In this document: piece after piece, positions 27,062 to 40,960 of the stretch
Numbering within the stretch: position 1 is the first letter of the stretch
How the letters are laid out: the number at the start of each line of letters is the position of its first letter
DNA from: Dictyostelium firmibasis
Lineage: Eukaryota; Evosea; Eumycetozoa; Dictyosteliales; Dictyosteliaceae
Direction: 5' to 3'
DNA length: 64,000 bases
NCBI GenBank assembly: GCA_036169595.1
Contig: CM069767.1
Span: forward strand, 4,712,001-4,776,000
Program-made: the position numbers and the translations under genes
The notes under the pieces: model-generated
What the model was told of the DNA's origin: nothing
The model's input: the letters and a program-made list of their open reading frames with translations, nothing else
Databases searched by the model: none

Positions 27062-27965
27062 ATGTTCAAAAATATTTCAAAATCTATCGGTTTTTTAGTT
27101 GCCATAATTGCTTTGGTTAAAGGTGATACTTACACATGCAGCCAAATGCAATCATTAACTAGCAACTATTTCAAAGGTCCAACACAAACTACTATGGTAT
27201 ACTATCAACTGGGAAACTTTTTATTAATATACAATATATAAATTAAGGTTTTAACATATTTTATTTCCATAAAATATATATATATATATATATATAGCTT
27301 TGTATTTCATATTATGAATCATCATATAATACTCAAGCAGTTAATCCATCATCACAAGCAACAGGTTTATTCCAAATCCTTCCAGAGCATTGTGGTGAAT
27401 TATGTAAAACTTGTACAACACCAAGTGATTTATTGGATCCAACTATTAATACTGAATGCGCAAAATCTATTTTAAGTTCTCAAGGTGTAAGTTTTAGTGA
27501 AAAAATAAAAAATAAAAAAAAAAAAAATAAAATAAAAAAAAAAAACTAAAACATTCATTTTAGTTTAAAGCATGGACAACTTATAGTTCTGGTGATTGTA
27601 ATGGTTGGGATACATGTGTAGCTCCAAGTGCATCAACAACATCAAATACTGCAGGTCCATCAACTACACACGCCGCATCATCAGGTCCATCGACTACACA
27701 TGGTGCATCATCATCAGGTCCATCATCTAGTGGACCACACTCATCAGGTCCATCATCTAGTGGACCACACTCATCAACATCCTCTGATGGTTCACAAGAC
27801 TCAACCTCTTCAAATCCAACATCTTCAAATCCAACCTCTTCAAATCCAACCTCTTCAAATCCAACATCATCTGACCCAACTACCTACACAGGATCATCAT
27901 CAAGTGGAATGTTTGATTATAAAGGAAACTATGGTGGTAGACAAAATATCATAAAATATTATTAA
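27062..27965 (+). CDS. secreted C-type lysozyme-like protein with Ser/Pro-rich tail
   Basis: Three exons (27062-27196, 27298-27486, 27564-27965) give 241 residues, all junctions at phase 0. The signal peptide is [21 protein letters not shown]. The core [15 protein letters not shown] followed by [14 protein letters not shown] aligns with the lysozyme C segment around Glu35 (hen AKFESNFNTQA...GILQI). The Glu and FNTQA-like helix are kept, but the STDYG loop carrying Asp52 reads SSQATG. A third exon brings [18 protein letters not shown], resembling the lysozyme C-terminal W-x-C block. The last 110 residues are Ser/Thr/Pro/Gly repeats, probably an O-glycosylated linker. I infer a phagosomal or secreted bacteriolytic protein, activity uncertain. 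Confidence 0.82.
27701..27870 (+). repeat. coding tandem repeats in the lysozyme-like tail
   Basis: Two 30-bp units (encoding [10 protein letters not shown]) and four 15-bp units (encoding SSNPT) follow each other in frame. Sequence similarity between units is nearly perfect, implying recent expansion of a mucin-like linker. Confidence 0.8.
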
Positions 27966-28328
27966 ATTGTTTCAATAAAATCGAAATTTTTATATTATTA
28001 TTATTTTTTTTTTTTTTGAAAAAAACATTAGGTTGCTGTGCCAAGAAGATAGAAATTGGATCAGACTTGATAAAGTAATCTAATACTTTTGAATTCAAAA
28101 TTATCTATTTCATCACCCCCATTTGCGAATTTGATGTTCTAAAAAAAAATAAATAAAAAAAATTAAAAAAATTATTATTGGTTGTGTTGTTCAAAAATTT
28201 TTTTTTTTAATTTTTTTTTAATATTTTTTTTAATTTTTTTTTTTAATTTTTTTTTTTTTAAAAAAAAAGAAACAACCCACTCATTTTTAAATAAACAGGC
28301 GTTGCAATATTATAGTTGTTGGATAGTT

Positions 28329-28364
<36 letters not shown>

Positions 28365-28414
28365 TCAAACTAAAAACACTTCAACAGCATAATAAATAGT
28401 AGAAGTAGTAGGAA
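27966..28414. other. intergenic region
   Basis: Contains a coding-like minus-strand island at 28021-28138 (listed separately), then A/T homopolymers and a T-run up to the zinc-transporter start. Confidence 0.6.
28021..28138 (-). pseudogene. orphan exon-like fragment
   Basis: On the minus strand a pyrimidine tract and TTTTAG is followed by an open stretch NIKFANGGDEIDNFEFKSIR then LLYQV and TGA. Beyond it another frame reads FIKSDPISIFLAQQPN, so the piece looks like a decayed exon with one shift. TGA stops are rare in this genome. No coding sequence lies upstream on that strand before the divergent zinc transporter gene. Family not recognised. Confidence 0.3.
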
Positions 28415-31035
28415 ATGGCGGGTAGTTTGGATGATTCAATCTACAATAATGGTAGAGTTGGGGGCGGCGGTGGTGTCGGATTTAAACTTTCTAGAGGATT
28501 CAATAAAGATAGTATCTCAAAGAGGATAATTATGATGTTATTCTTTAGTAAAGGTATTAGAGCATGGTCATGTATTATATTGTTATACTTTTTACAATCA
28601 TCAATTTCCATCATTTCATTATCATTTTATATGTGCCTTTTCTCATCAATCTCTAGTGTCCTAGTTGAAAAGCCATGGAACCTTTTATCATCATTAAGAC
28701 CATCACAAATTAAAAAGATAATATATCACTCTATCTTTAATCTTTTGATTGTAATAGCTTTCAATTCTTCAATTAAATTTATTGGTCCAATTGGGTAATT
28801 AATTAATTAATTATTTATTAATTTATTTATTTTATAAAACAAATATTAATATATCATTGGATAATATATAGATCTATTTTAGCATCAGATTATACATTTT
28901 CAACATATCCATTAATATTTAATAGTTTATTACAAGGTAATTTCCTAGCAACTGATATGGTATGATTATTATTCAAATATAAATAAGATTATATATATCC
29001 ATAAAATATTAATTATTATATATATATATATTTTTTTTTAATAGTCAAGAGGATCAATAATGTTAATGATTGGATATTTTTTAATACCTTTATTTGGAAT
29101 TAATAGTAGATTGGATATTTTAGGATATAGTTCATCACAAGTATTTATGATTGGGTTATTTAGTTTGATAGTTCATAATGTATTGGTATTATGGAAGAAA
29201 ACAATCGTTAGAGGTTGGAATAGTGGAAGTGGTGTTGGTGGTAAAAATAAACTATCATCATTAGGTTCATGTCTATCAACTGTTGTATTGTTAGTATTTA
29301 AATTATTTGAAGGATGGGGTAACTCTTCATCGATGACGATCGATCAGGTGTCATATTCTCAATTGTTTGTAATTGCAATCATTACATTGATCCTCTATTC
29401 TTTGAACCAATTCATTGATGATGTTTCTGAAAAAGAATTAACATTTAATGTACTCTCAAAGGTTAGTTTAACCTCTTCAATACTCTTTGGTTTATTAGCT
29501 GCTCTTTTCATTGGTTTCAAAGATTTCTTCCATCCAATTTTAATTTTAAGTTTTATTTTTATAATTAATGGTAAATATTGATAATATATTTATAATATAG
29601 GACACAATACAATGATGACTAATATTTATCTTTTCATATTTCTCTTATTCCTTTTCCTTTTCCTCTTACTCTTACTCTCATTTAGCGATTCATATATTAT
29701 ATTCAAAATCGAATGATATTCAACCGATGACATTTTCAAATAATATGGACGGTAGTAATTCAAATATTAAAACTTATAACAGTGGTGGTAATGGTGGTAG
29801 TATGATTAATAATGGTAATGGTGGTAATGCAGTTTATTATTTTGAAATTTTAAAGGACGTATTGAGACAAATAGTTGATAAACCAACCTCTCGTAGAATA
29901 TTTACATTTTTAGTGATCAATTTAATGTTTATGTTTGTAGAGATGGCATATGGTATTTGGACCAACAGTTTAGGTTTAATCACTGATGCTTGCCATATGT
30001 TTTTTGATGCTACTGCACTCTTTATTGCATTGGTGGCAGAGGTTATCTCTCAATGGAAACAAAATGATAAATACTCTTATGGTTATGGTAGATTCCAAGT
30101 TTTATCAGGATTTGTAAATGGTATCTTTTTAATTTTTATTGCCGTTACAATTTTAATGGAATCCATAGAAAGGTATTTTAAAAATTCATCTCTTTTTTTT
30201 TTTTTACTTTTATATTAATATATTTTTTTTCTTTTATAGATTATTAGAGCCTCCAGAAATTAATACAGATAAATTATTATTAGTTTCAGTATTAGGATTT
30301 ATTATAAATTTAATTGGTATTTTCTCATTCCATGGTGATCATGGTCATTCCCATGGTGGAGGTGGTGGTCATTCACATGGTGGCGAGAAGAAAGAGAAAC
30401 ACCATGGTCATAGTCATGGTGGTCATGGTGGTCATAGTGATCAAGTAACACCAATTTTAGGTGAAGAAAAGAAAAAGAAGAGAAGTGTTAACATTGATGG
30501 TGTATTTTTACATCTTTTGGCAGATACATTAGGTAGTGTGGGTGTTATTGTATCATCATTGATCATTCAAATTTGGGGTTACACATTGGCCGATCCAATT
30601 TGTTCATTGTTAATCAGTATTCTAATTTTCTTATCAGTTTTACCATTGATTGCAAATACAGCCAAAACTTTATTACAATGTACACCAGAACCAATTCAAT
30701 CGAGTCTCGATCAAATCAACCAATATATTCTCTCAGTTGAAGGTGTACACAACATTATCAGTTATCATTTTTGGTCACATTATGACGATATGAATATTGC
30801 AACCTTAAAGATTCAATTGAATGAAGCTGCTTCCTCCAATTCCTCTTTTAATACAGAGAAAATTAAAAAATCAATTTCAAAATATTTAAACAAAGATCAT
30901 AATATTCATAAATGTATTATAGAATTTATACCTTTATTATATAATAATCAACAAGGTAACGATGTACCACTAATCAGTCATGTCCATAATGATATTCATT
31001 CTTCATCATCATCATCACATCATCGTCATAATTAA
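28415..31035 (+). CDS. ZnT-type zinc transporter (CDF family, ZnT5/Msc2-like)
   Basis: Proton-coupled zinc exporter moving Zn out of the cytosol, in this subgroup usually into the secretory pathway. Five exons (28415-28794, 28872-28959, 29045-29570, 29686-30172, 30240-31035) keep phase and give 758 residues. A long N-terminal hydrophobic region with many TM segments, as in ZnT5 and yeast Msc2, precedes the CDF core. The core has the TM2 zinc site SLGLITDACHMFFD (HxxxD), a His-rich cytosolic loop (HGDHGHSHGGGGGHSHGG), the TM5 site LLADTLGSVG (HxxxD: HLLAD), and a C-terminal domain with EGVHNIISYHFW. The HxxxD pairs argue for zinc. Internal starts at 29060 or 29727 would drop the N-terminal half and are not needed. 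Confidence 0.9.
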
Positions 31036-31409
31036 AAAAAAAAAATAAAAAAAATAAAAAAAAAAATAAAAAGGTTATATAAATGAAAAAAATAAAATAA
31101 AATAAAATAAAATAAAATAAAATAAAATAAAATTAAACGAATCAATAGTTTAATAAAGAAAAAAAAATTAAGAATTCATAGACTTTCTAAAATAACGAAC
31201 AATTTTTTTTTTTTTTTTTATTTATTTTGAACAAAAAAAAAAAAAAAGGATATTTTAAACAGATGCATTAAAAAAAAAATAAAAAAATTAAATTTGTGTA
31301 TTTGGTATTAATTAAATAATTTTCAGTTAATTTTTAATTTGGTGTGAAAGGTCAAAAAGAATTTTTTATATTTTTTTTTATTTTTTTTCAATTTTGAAAA
31401 TTAAAAAAA
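31036..31409. other. intergenic region
   Basis: A/T-rich with a short AAAAT tandem run near 31092-31133. Nothing else seen. Confidence 0.6.
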
Positions 31410-32146
31410 ATGAAAAGCTTTTTATTTAATCTAAAAAAAACCACAACAAATTTGAATTATATTCATAGGAGCATCAATAATAATAATCGATTACTACTAT
31501 TTCCAATAAATAATATTAGTAGTAACAACAATAAATTAGGTATTAGTAGTAGTAATAATATTTGTATAAATTTTAACATTAAAAACAAAAGATTTTATAG
31601 TAACAAAATGAATTTATCAGAGGATGAATGGAGAGTCAAACTTTCACCAGCTCAATTTAAAGTATTGAGAGAAAAGGGTACAGAAAGACCAGATAGTGGA
31701 GAATATAATAAACACTATGAAAAAGGTGTTTATAATTGTGCAGCTTGTGATGCTCCATTATTCAAATCCGATCATAAATTTTCATCTGGTTGTGGATGGC
31801 CATCTTTTTATGATTCAATTCCAGGTGCTTTGGAACTTCATGAAGATCCATCACTCCCAGGAAGACCAAGAACTGAAATTTGTTGTAAAAATTGTGTAAG
31901 TTTTAATATTAATAATTAATAATAAATAATAATTTTTATTAATAAATAATAAAATGTTTAATTCTTGCACAGGGATCACATATGGGTCACGTTTTTAAAG
32001 TATGTACTTTTTATTATGTAGGGAAATTATTTAGTGAATATTTTACTAAGTTTTTTTTTTTTTTTTAGGGAGAGAGATTTAATACACCAATTGACCAAAG
32101 ACACTGTGTCAATTCAATTTCATTAAAATTCCACTCTGAAAAATAG
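31410..32146 (+). CDS. peptide methionine-(R)-sulfoxide reductase B
   Basis: Reduces methionine-R-sulfoxide in proteins. Three exons (31410-31895, 31973-31999, 32069-32146) give 196 residues; the middle exon is only 27 nt and encodes GSHMGHVFK. An Asn/Arg/Ser-rich N-terminal extension of about 60 residues resembles a mitochondrial targeting sequence and is followed by an internal Met (MNLSEDEWRVKL) that could serve as a cytosolic start. MsrB hallmarks: zinc cysteines CAAC and CKNC, SGCGWPSFYD, GHVF, and the catalytic Cys in RHCVNSISLKF. The two zinc pairs and the active-site Cys are all present, so the enzyme looks functional. Confidence 0.92.
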
Positions 32147-32783
32147 AGCCACCAATAACCAGGAAAAAATAATTAAATAATAAAAAAATATCAAGTTTTT
32201 AACTTTATTGTTGAAGATTAGCAATTAAATATGATTTTATTTTTGTGGTAAAGGAGTAATTGGAATATTTTTTTTTATTTTCTTTATTTATTATTTATAT
32301 ACTAATGTGTGGTTTAAAAATAAAATAAAGCAAATTTTGAAATTATGAAATAAAATATTGACTAGGGGACGATAAAATAATTGCTGAAATATATCTAAAT
32401 ATTGATTTTAAATTGTTTTTTTCCTTTCTTAACATAAACCTATTGGTGGTCATCGAGGAAGTTATCCCTATCACTATGCAAAAGAATATAATGGAATACT
32501 TGAGATTATAATATAATAAAGATAAATTAATTTATTTTATATTTAAAGGATTGAAATTACCATATAAACACTATTCATTTTACAAATTACAAATTTATTA
32601 TTTTTTTAAAAAAAAAAAAATTAAAAAAAAGAGAATTGTGGTTAGAGTGATACATTACTTAAAAAAAAAAAAAAAAAAAAATGAAAAAAAAAAAATAAAA
32701 AATATTTTGAAAATAAAAAAATATTTCAATTGTTTCCCCATTATTACTTTAATTTTAAAAAAAACCTCTCGTTAAATTGAGAA
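32147..32783. other. intergenic region with a coding-like island
   Basis: 637 bp between MsrB and the BTB gene. Around 32435-32520 the composition is less A/T-extreme and one frame reads HKPIGGHRGSYPYHYAKEYN; the rest is homopolymer DNA. No complete gene. Confidence 0.5.
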
Positions 32784-35859
<3,076 letters not shown>

Positions 35860-36000
35860 AATAAAAATTGTATTATTATAAGTAATTTAACTTTTTTTTT
35901 CTCTTGTATTATTTTTTAAAACAAATAAATAAAATTAATGTTTATCTTTTTTTTTTTTTTTAAAAGGTTTTTATTAACAAATATTGTTATTGTCTTTTTT

Positions 36001-37684
36001 TTACCATTTAATATTTAAAGCATTTGTAGTTTTTTCAATTCTATGATATTGAGTATGGAGATTAGTTTTTGAATCAGAAGAAAAACAACCATTTAACCAA
36101 GTGTTATAAATGTTTTGAACTGATTGATTATCGATAGGTTGTCTTAAGATTACATTTTCATTATATTTTTCTTCGGAATCCAAGAGGATTGCTTTATTTT
36201 CTTTGATACCCTCAGCTTTAATTTGACCACCACCATTTATACAACCAGAAGGGCAAGCCATAATTTCAACGAAATCGTATTGAGAGGTAGCATCTTTTTT
36301 GATGGCGATGTTTGTTTTAATTTTTCTAACAACATTTTGAATATTTCTAAAACCATAAGCTTGGGCGAAATTTAAAACTTTTTTACCATCAATCTCTAAT
36401 GAAACCTCTTTAAAGTCCTGATTTCTACCGACTTTATATTCTATTGGTTCAACAATATCGACATTGAATAATTCCTTTGCGGCATATTTATAAACGAATT
36501 CTAAGTAACCACCAGATGAGCCTTTGATACTATAGAACTCATTTGAGTTTGATAGTTGAAAGAATTGATTCTCGATCGAGCTATCCTCTTCTAATGATAG
36601 AAAATCGATTTCTTTCTCCTTTAAAAGGTCTAAAATCTCTGTTGTTGATAATACACAATCTACATCTTTGGTTTTAAAAATATCATTATAGAAATCATTT
36701 CTAGATGCCTCTAATTTTTTATCATAACAAGGCATAATTGTGACATGATATATATTGGATGGTTTGCTATCTATCATCTTTTCAGAGAAATAATATTTTA
36801 TTAATGTTCCCATTATTTGTTGAGGTGATTTAGTAGTACTAATATATGGTAGTATAAATTCACCATGAGTTTTCTCCGCATAACAAATCCAACCTGGGCA
36901 TGCTGAAGATAACATTGGTAATGGATAGGGTTGTGGTTTACCGTCACTATTATTATTATTTTTACTATCTATATAAGTTTTTCTATATCTTGCCACAAAT
37001 TCTGCTGCTGATTCTAACAATGAAAAATCTCTACTAAAACTTGAATCAAATAAATAATCTATATTTAATTTTTTAAAAAATGTTTTTAATTTTTTTACAA
37101 CCTAAATTTAAAAACATGTTAATATTAATATTACAATAAGGTTAAAATGATAATAATAGTAATGATAATCATTTATTTATATAGTTTAATATCTTACAGA
37201 TAATGTTGAAATTTTAAAATGAGAAGCTAAAGAAGCTCTAGATTGTGGGGATAATGTTATTACAATTGTTTTCTTTTCATCTTTGTTAATACTACTATTA
37301 TTGTTATTGTTTACATTTAATAAAAATTCAGAAATACTTTGAGCTGTAATTAAAACACTCTCTGCTGATGTAATACATCCACTACATGCTAAACAATCAT
37401 TTAATGTAATTGTTGCTTTTTCTAATGATTTTTTAGTTCCGTCTTCTGAAATTTCAACATATCTCCCATCTGATTCGATTTGAATTTTTGAATTTCCCTA
37501 TTTTTTTTTTTTTTTTTTTTTTTTAATATTTAAGTATTTAAATTAAAATAAAAATGAAAATAATACGTACTGAATCATTTGATTTTTCAATTTCAACAGG
37601 TTTGATGCATACTTGAGATGGAATGATATAATCAAACTCTGTCAATTTTAAAACTGACGAAAATTTGTCCTCTCCTTTACTCAT
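36001..37684 (-). CDS. narfl: cytosolic Fe-S cluster assembly factor NARFL (Nar1/IOP1)
   Basis: Hydrogenase-like scaffold of the cytosolic iron-sulfur assembly (CIA) machinery, passing clusters to apoproteins with the CIA targeting complex. Three exons (37684-37571, 37497-37198, 37101-36001), all phase 0, give 504 residues. The N-terminal cluster has Cys in IPSQVCIKP and the CLACSGC triplet. The H-cluster-like site is conserved as ACPGWICYAEK, MPCYDKKLEASR and MACPSGCINGGGQ. The DCVLSTTEI and GSSGGYLE blocks are also typical of Fe-only hydrogenase relatives. Length matches Nar1 (about 480-500). It is an essential Fe-S factor and not an active hydrogenase, by family knowledge. Exon 3 alone would lack the first cluster. 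Confidence 0.93.
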
Positions 37685-38055
37685 TTCCTATTTTTTTATG
37701 TAAGTTTTGTAATGTTGGGAAAAAAGAAAAATGAATAAAAAAAATAAAAAAAAAAAAAAATTACAAAAAAATAAAAAAAAAAATTAATTAATCAAAAAAA
37801 AAAAAAAAAAAATAGAAAAAAAGAACGAAAAGAATATCTGCGACCAATTTTGAATTTCTTTTTTAGTTTTTTTTTTTTTTTTTTAATTAAAAAAAAAAAA
37901 TTATTAATTAGTTTTTTTTTTTTTGTTCAAAAACCCAATGTTCCATTATTTTTAATTTTTCTAATTTTTTTTTTTTTTTTCATTTGTTTCGTTTTTAAAA
38001 AAAAAATCTTTTTTTTTTTTTTTTTTTTTATTTGAAATATATTTAATAAAATAAA
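37685..38055. other. divergent promoter region
   Basis: A/T homopolymer DNA between narfl (-) and the gene at 38056 (+). The small frame at 37850-38035 is a Phe/Lys artefact of T- and A-runs. Confidence 0.6.
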
Positions 38056-39210
38056 ATGATATCAAACGTTTTAAAACAGATTAATAAATGTAATTGCTTT
38101 AATAAAGTATTACAAAGTAAAACTTTGAATTATAAAACAAGATTATATACATCAAGCTCAACATTAAATAACAAACAAAATGATAATAAAAATAATTATA
38201 ATAATCAAGAATCAAAAGGATTTAAATTTGAAGAAGAAGGTGAAAGAGTGAAACAAACTAAAGATAATAGATTAAACAATGAGAATAAAATGATAATGTA
38301 TAGTTTTTCAATTGGTGGTATATTTAATTATTTTGGTAAGAAACAACAAGAGGAAATTGAGAATCCATATGGTAATATTAGTAATAGAGTTATTGGTAAA
38401 AAGATAGAATCTTTTGAGGAGGCATTAGATTGGTATACTCGTTACTATTGTTATCCAGAGCCAGAACAATTTTTAGTTGCAATGAAATTATTATTGGGTA
38501 AACAATCTAAAATCTTTGTAAGACAGCAATTAAACAATATAAAGGAGGAATCGGATATGAAATCGATTGCAAGAATCTCAACCGTTCAATCATTCTACTA
38601 TTTACCATTGGTCGGTTTTATGATTGAAATGTTTAAACAAAATCCAACTCAAGTTGATAGATGGTACAAAGAATTAACTACAGACACTGAAATCTCAACA
38701 CCAATAAAAAGTGGTTTAGGTGATTTGGATGCTGTTATGTTAATTAACTTGGCTGTGGTATTGGCTGAAACTCCAACAACAAACACTTTGACTGAAAAAA
38801 TCTTATCAAACTATTGTAATGAAAAAGATACTGTCGAATCAAAAAAACAAAAAGCTGAGAAATTCAAAGCTTGGGCTCAAGCTCAAAAGAAATCTATCTC
38901 CTCCTTACCTTTAATACTCATTGGAGAATACTTCGCCTCTGGCAAAGAAGATCTCGTTAAACAAGTTTCCTCAATTTGGAGAAATTCTTTGGATGGTCTT
39001 GAAGTTATGGGAATTCAAAATACTCAACAAGCAAACACTCAAAATAATGTCGCAAAACGTTTGGAATTCCAAAATCGTGAGTTAGTCATTGAACAATTAA
39101 ATCAAGCAATTCGTCTTCTATCAAAAGATCCACGTGCTTGTTCCATTTTAAAAACTGAAGTTGAACATCAAATTAAACAAAAAGAAGAAAGAATTAAGCA
39201 ATATAAATAA
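38056..39210 (+). CDS. unrecognised protein with mitochondrial-type N-terminus
   Basis: Single exon, 384 residues. The first 40 residues (MISNVLKQINKCNCFNKVLQ then SKTLNYKTRLYTSSS) are basic, hydroxylated and free of acids, as in mitochondrial presequences with an RLYTSS-like cleavage context. An Asn/Gln-rich spacer follows. From about residue 110 the sequence is helical and well ordered: FEEALDWYTRYYCYPEPEQF, MKLLLGKQSKIFVRQQL, STVQSFYYLPLVGFMIEMFK, LPLILIGEYFASGKEDLVKQ. No catalytic motif stands out and I do not recognise the family. Some hydrophobic helices could be buried rather than membrane-spanning. Confidence 0.75.
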   Translation: MISNVLKQINKCNCFNKVLQSKTLNYKTRLYTSSSTLNNKQNDNKNNYNNQESKGFKFEEEGERVKQTKDNRLNNENKMIMYSFSIGGIFNYFGKKQQEEIENPYGNISNRVIGKKIESFEEALDWYTRYYCYPEPEQFLVAMKLLLGKQSKIFVRQQLNNIKEESDMKSIARISTVQSFYYLPLVGFMIEMFKQNPTQVDRWYKELTTDTEISTPIKSGLGDLDAVMLINLAVVLAETPTTNTLTEKILSNYCNEKDTVESKKQKAEKFKAWAQAQKKSISSLPLILIGEYFASGKEDLVKQVSSIWRNSLDGLEVMGIQNTQQANTQNNVAKRLEFQNRELVIEQLNQAIRLLSKDPRACSILKTEVEHQIKQKEERIKQYK

Positions 39211-39412
39211 AATAAAATTAAGTTTTTTTTTTTTTACAAATTTTTTTCTTTTTTTTTTTTTATTTTTTTTTTTATTTTTTTTATTTTAAATATATATTAA
39301 AAAAAAAAAAGAGAGTATACTATTTATAAATTAAACTAAACTTTTAAAGATGATTATATAAATTTACATATATTTTTTTTTTTTTTTTTAAAAAAAAGAG
39401 AAAAAAAAAAAC

Positions 39413-40406
39413 CTATTCTTGTTCTTTTGAGAAATCTATATTTGATTGTTCTTGTTGTGGTGGTTGTAATTCGGTATCATTTGAAGATTCAACAGTATTA
39501 ATACCCTTTTCTTTATTTTTTTCATCAATAGCTTGAGAGGTTTCAGTTTGGATTTGTTGAACCTCTTGTTTAAGGAAAGAACCAAAACTTGAAACTTTGT
39601 TTACAATTGGTGATACTGTACTATTTTCTTCGGCTGCTTTCATTATATTTGATGCTTGCTGAGAGATCATATCACTTGCACTCTTAAAGAAACCAGAGAT
39701 TTGGAATCTCTCATCAATTGCATTTGCTTTCTCTACAACTGCACCCTTTATGGCGGCAGCACTCTCAGAGATGTGAAGGTTATTATCGATTTCATTTGCT
39801 TTAGCTTTGACAGCTTCAGCTCCAACTTTAAGTTTTAATGAAATCATATGTTCCTCATCTACTTGACGTGCTTTAATAGCAGCATCTTGTCCAACACTAT
39901 AACCTGCTGCAATAATTGATGCAATAACAGAGGTTTTACTTCTTTCACTGTCTGGTGCACTATGTTCTCTATTTACAATGTCCTCTTGTGATTGGCTAAC
40001 ATATTGTTGTTGTGGTGGTTGTTGTTCACCACTAAGATTATTAAATTGTTGTTGTTGGGAATATTGTTGTGTTAAATCAAACTCTAACTCTGGTATAAAT
40101 GGAACAACTTGAATAACTTTATCTACAATTAATGCATTTGTTAATAGTAAAGCTGTTTTTGCTGCAGATTCTGTTTCAAATACTACAATTGCTTGTTGTG
40201 AACTTCCAGTTGGGTCACTAAATATATATACACAAATAAGTATTAAATAAAAATTTTAAAAATTAAACGAAAAAAAAAAACGAAAAGACTTACTTTCTTA
40301 AAAATAAATTAACAATTCTACCACAAAACGAGAAAAAATCTGAAACTGTTTTAGTATTTGCTTTTAATGAAATATTTGAAACATAAACTGTGTAATCTTG
40401 ATTCAT
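39413..40406 (-). CDS. RRM-domain protein resembling Vip1/ACD11-binding-partner family
   Basis: Two exons (40406-40294, 40217-39413) give 305 residues. The N-terminal 80 residues form one RRM: DYTVYVSNISLKANTKTVSD (RNP2 and helix 1), FFSFCGRIVNLFLR, then after the intron AIVVFETESAAKTALLLTN (RNP1 region degenerate) and ALIVDKVIQVVPF. A Gln-rich linker leads to a C-terminal helical region with repeated Ala/Lys/Asn heptads (VGAEAVKAKANEIDNN, GAVVEKANAIDERF). This single-RRM plus Ala-rich helical tail layout is known from fungal Vip1 and plant BPA1/BPL proteins. RNP1 lacks the usual aromatic pair, so RNA binding is uncertain; lipid or protein partners are an alternative. Confidence 0.82.
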
Positions 40407-40758
40407 AATTTTATGTATATATATATATTGTAGTAATTAGGCAATGAGTGTTGTTGGTTTAGATATAATTATTAAATAGTAAATTTATTATTGTAGTGTG
40501 TTTTTTGAATTTTTAATAAAATAAAAAAAAATAAAAAAAAAAGACAAGAAAAAAAAGAAAAAAAAAAAAAGAAAAAAATAAAATTAAATTTTAATTAAAA
40601 TTTTTTCAACTTTTTTTTATTTAATTAAAAAAGAATTATTTTAAATTAAATTTTATTTTGTTTGTTTTTAAAATAAAATAAAAAATAAAAAAAATAAAAA
40701 TAATAAAACTAAAAATGAAATAAATTTTAATTATAATAAAAATACATAAAAATTTTAT

Positions 40759-40922
40759 TTATGTTGAAGAGGATGACGAGTCACTAGGGATTTCGGATGC
40801 TAAAAATGTATGGTCCATAATAAGAATGAAACAAGCTGCGAGTGTAATACCTATGAAAAAAATTAAAATAATTTAATTTTAATTATTGTTTTTTAATAAA
40901 AGATTAAAATGAAATTGAATGA

Positions 40923-40960
<38 letters not shown>

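Noticed and set aside
40501-40758. A/T-rich spacer between the RRM gene and cln3 as a possible small gene
   Set aside because: Only short Lys/Asn/Phe frames from homopolymers; no protein-like stretch.
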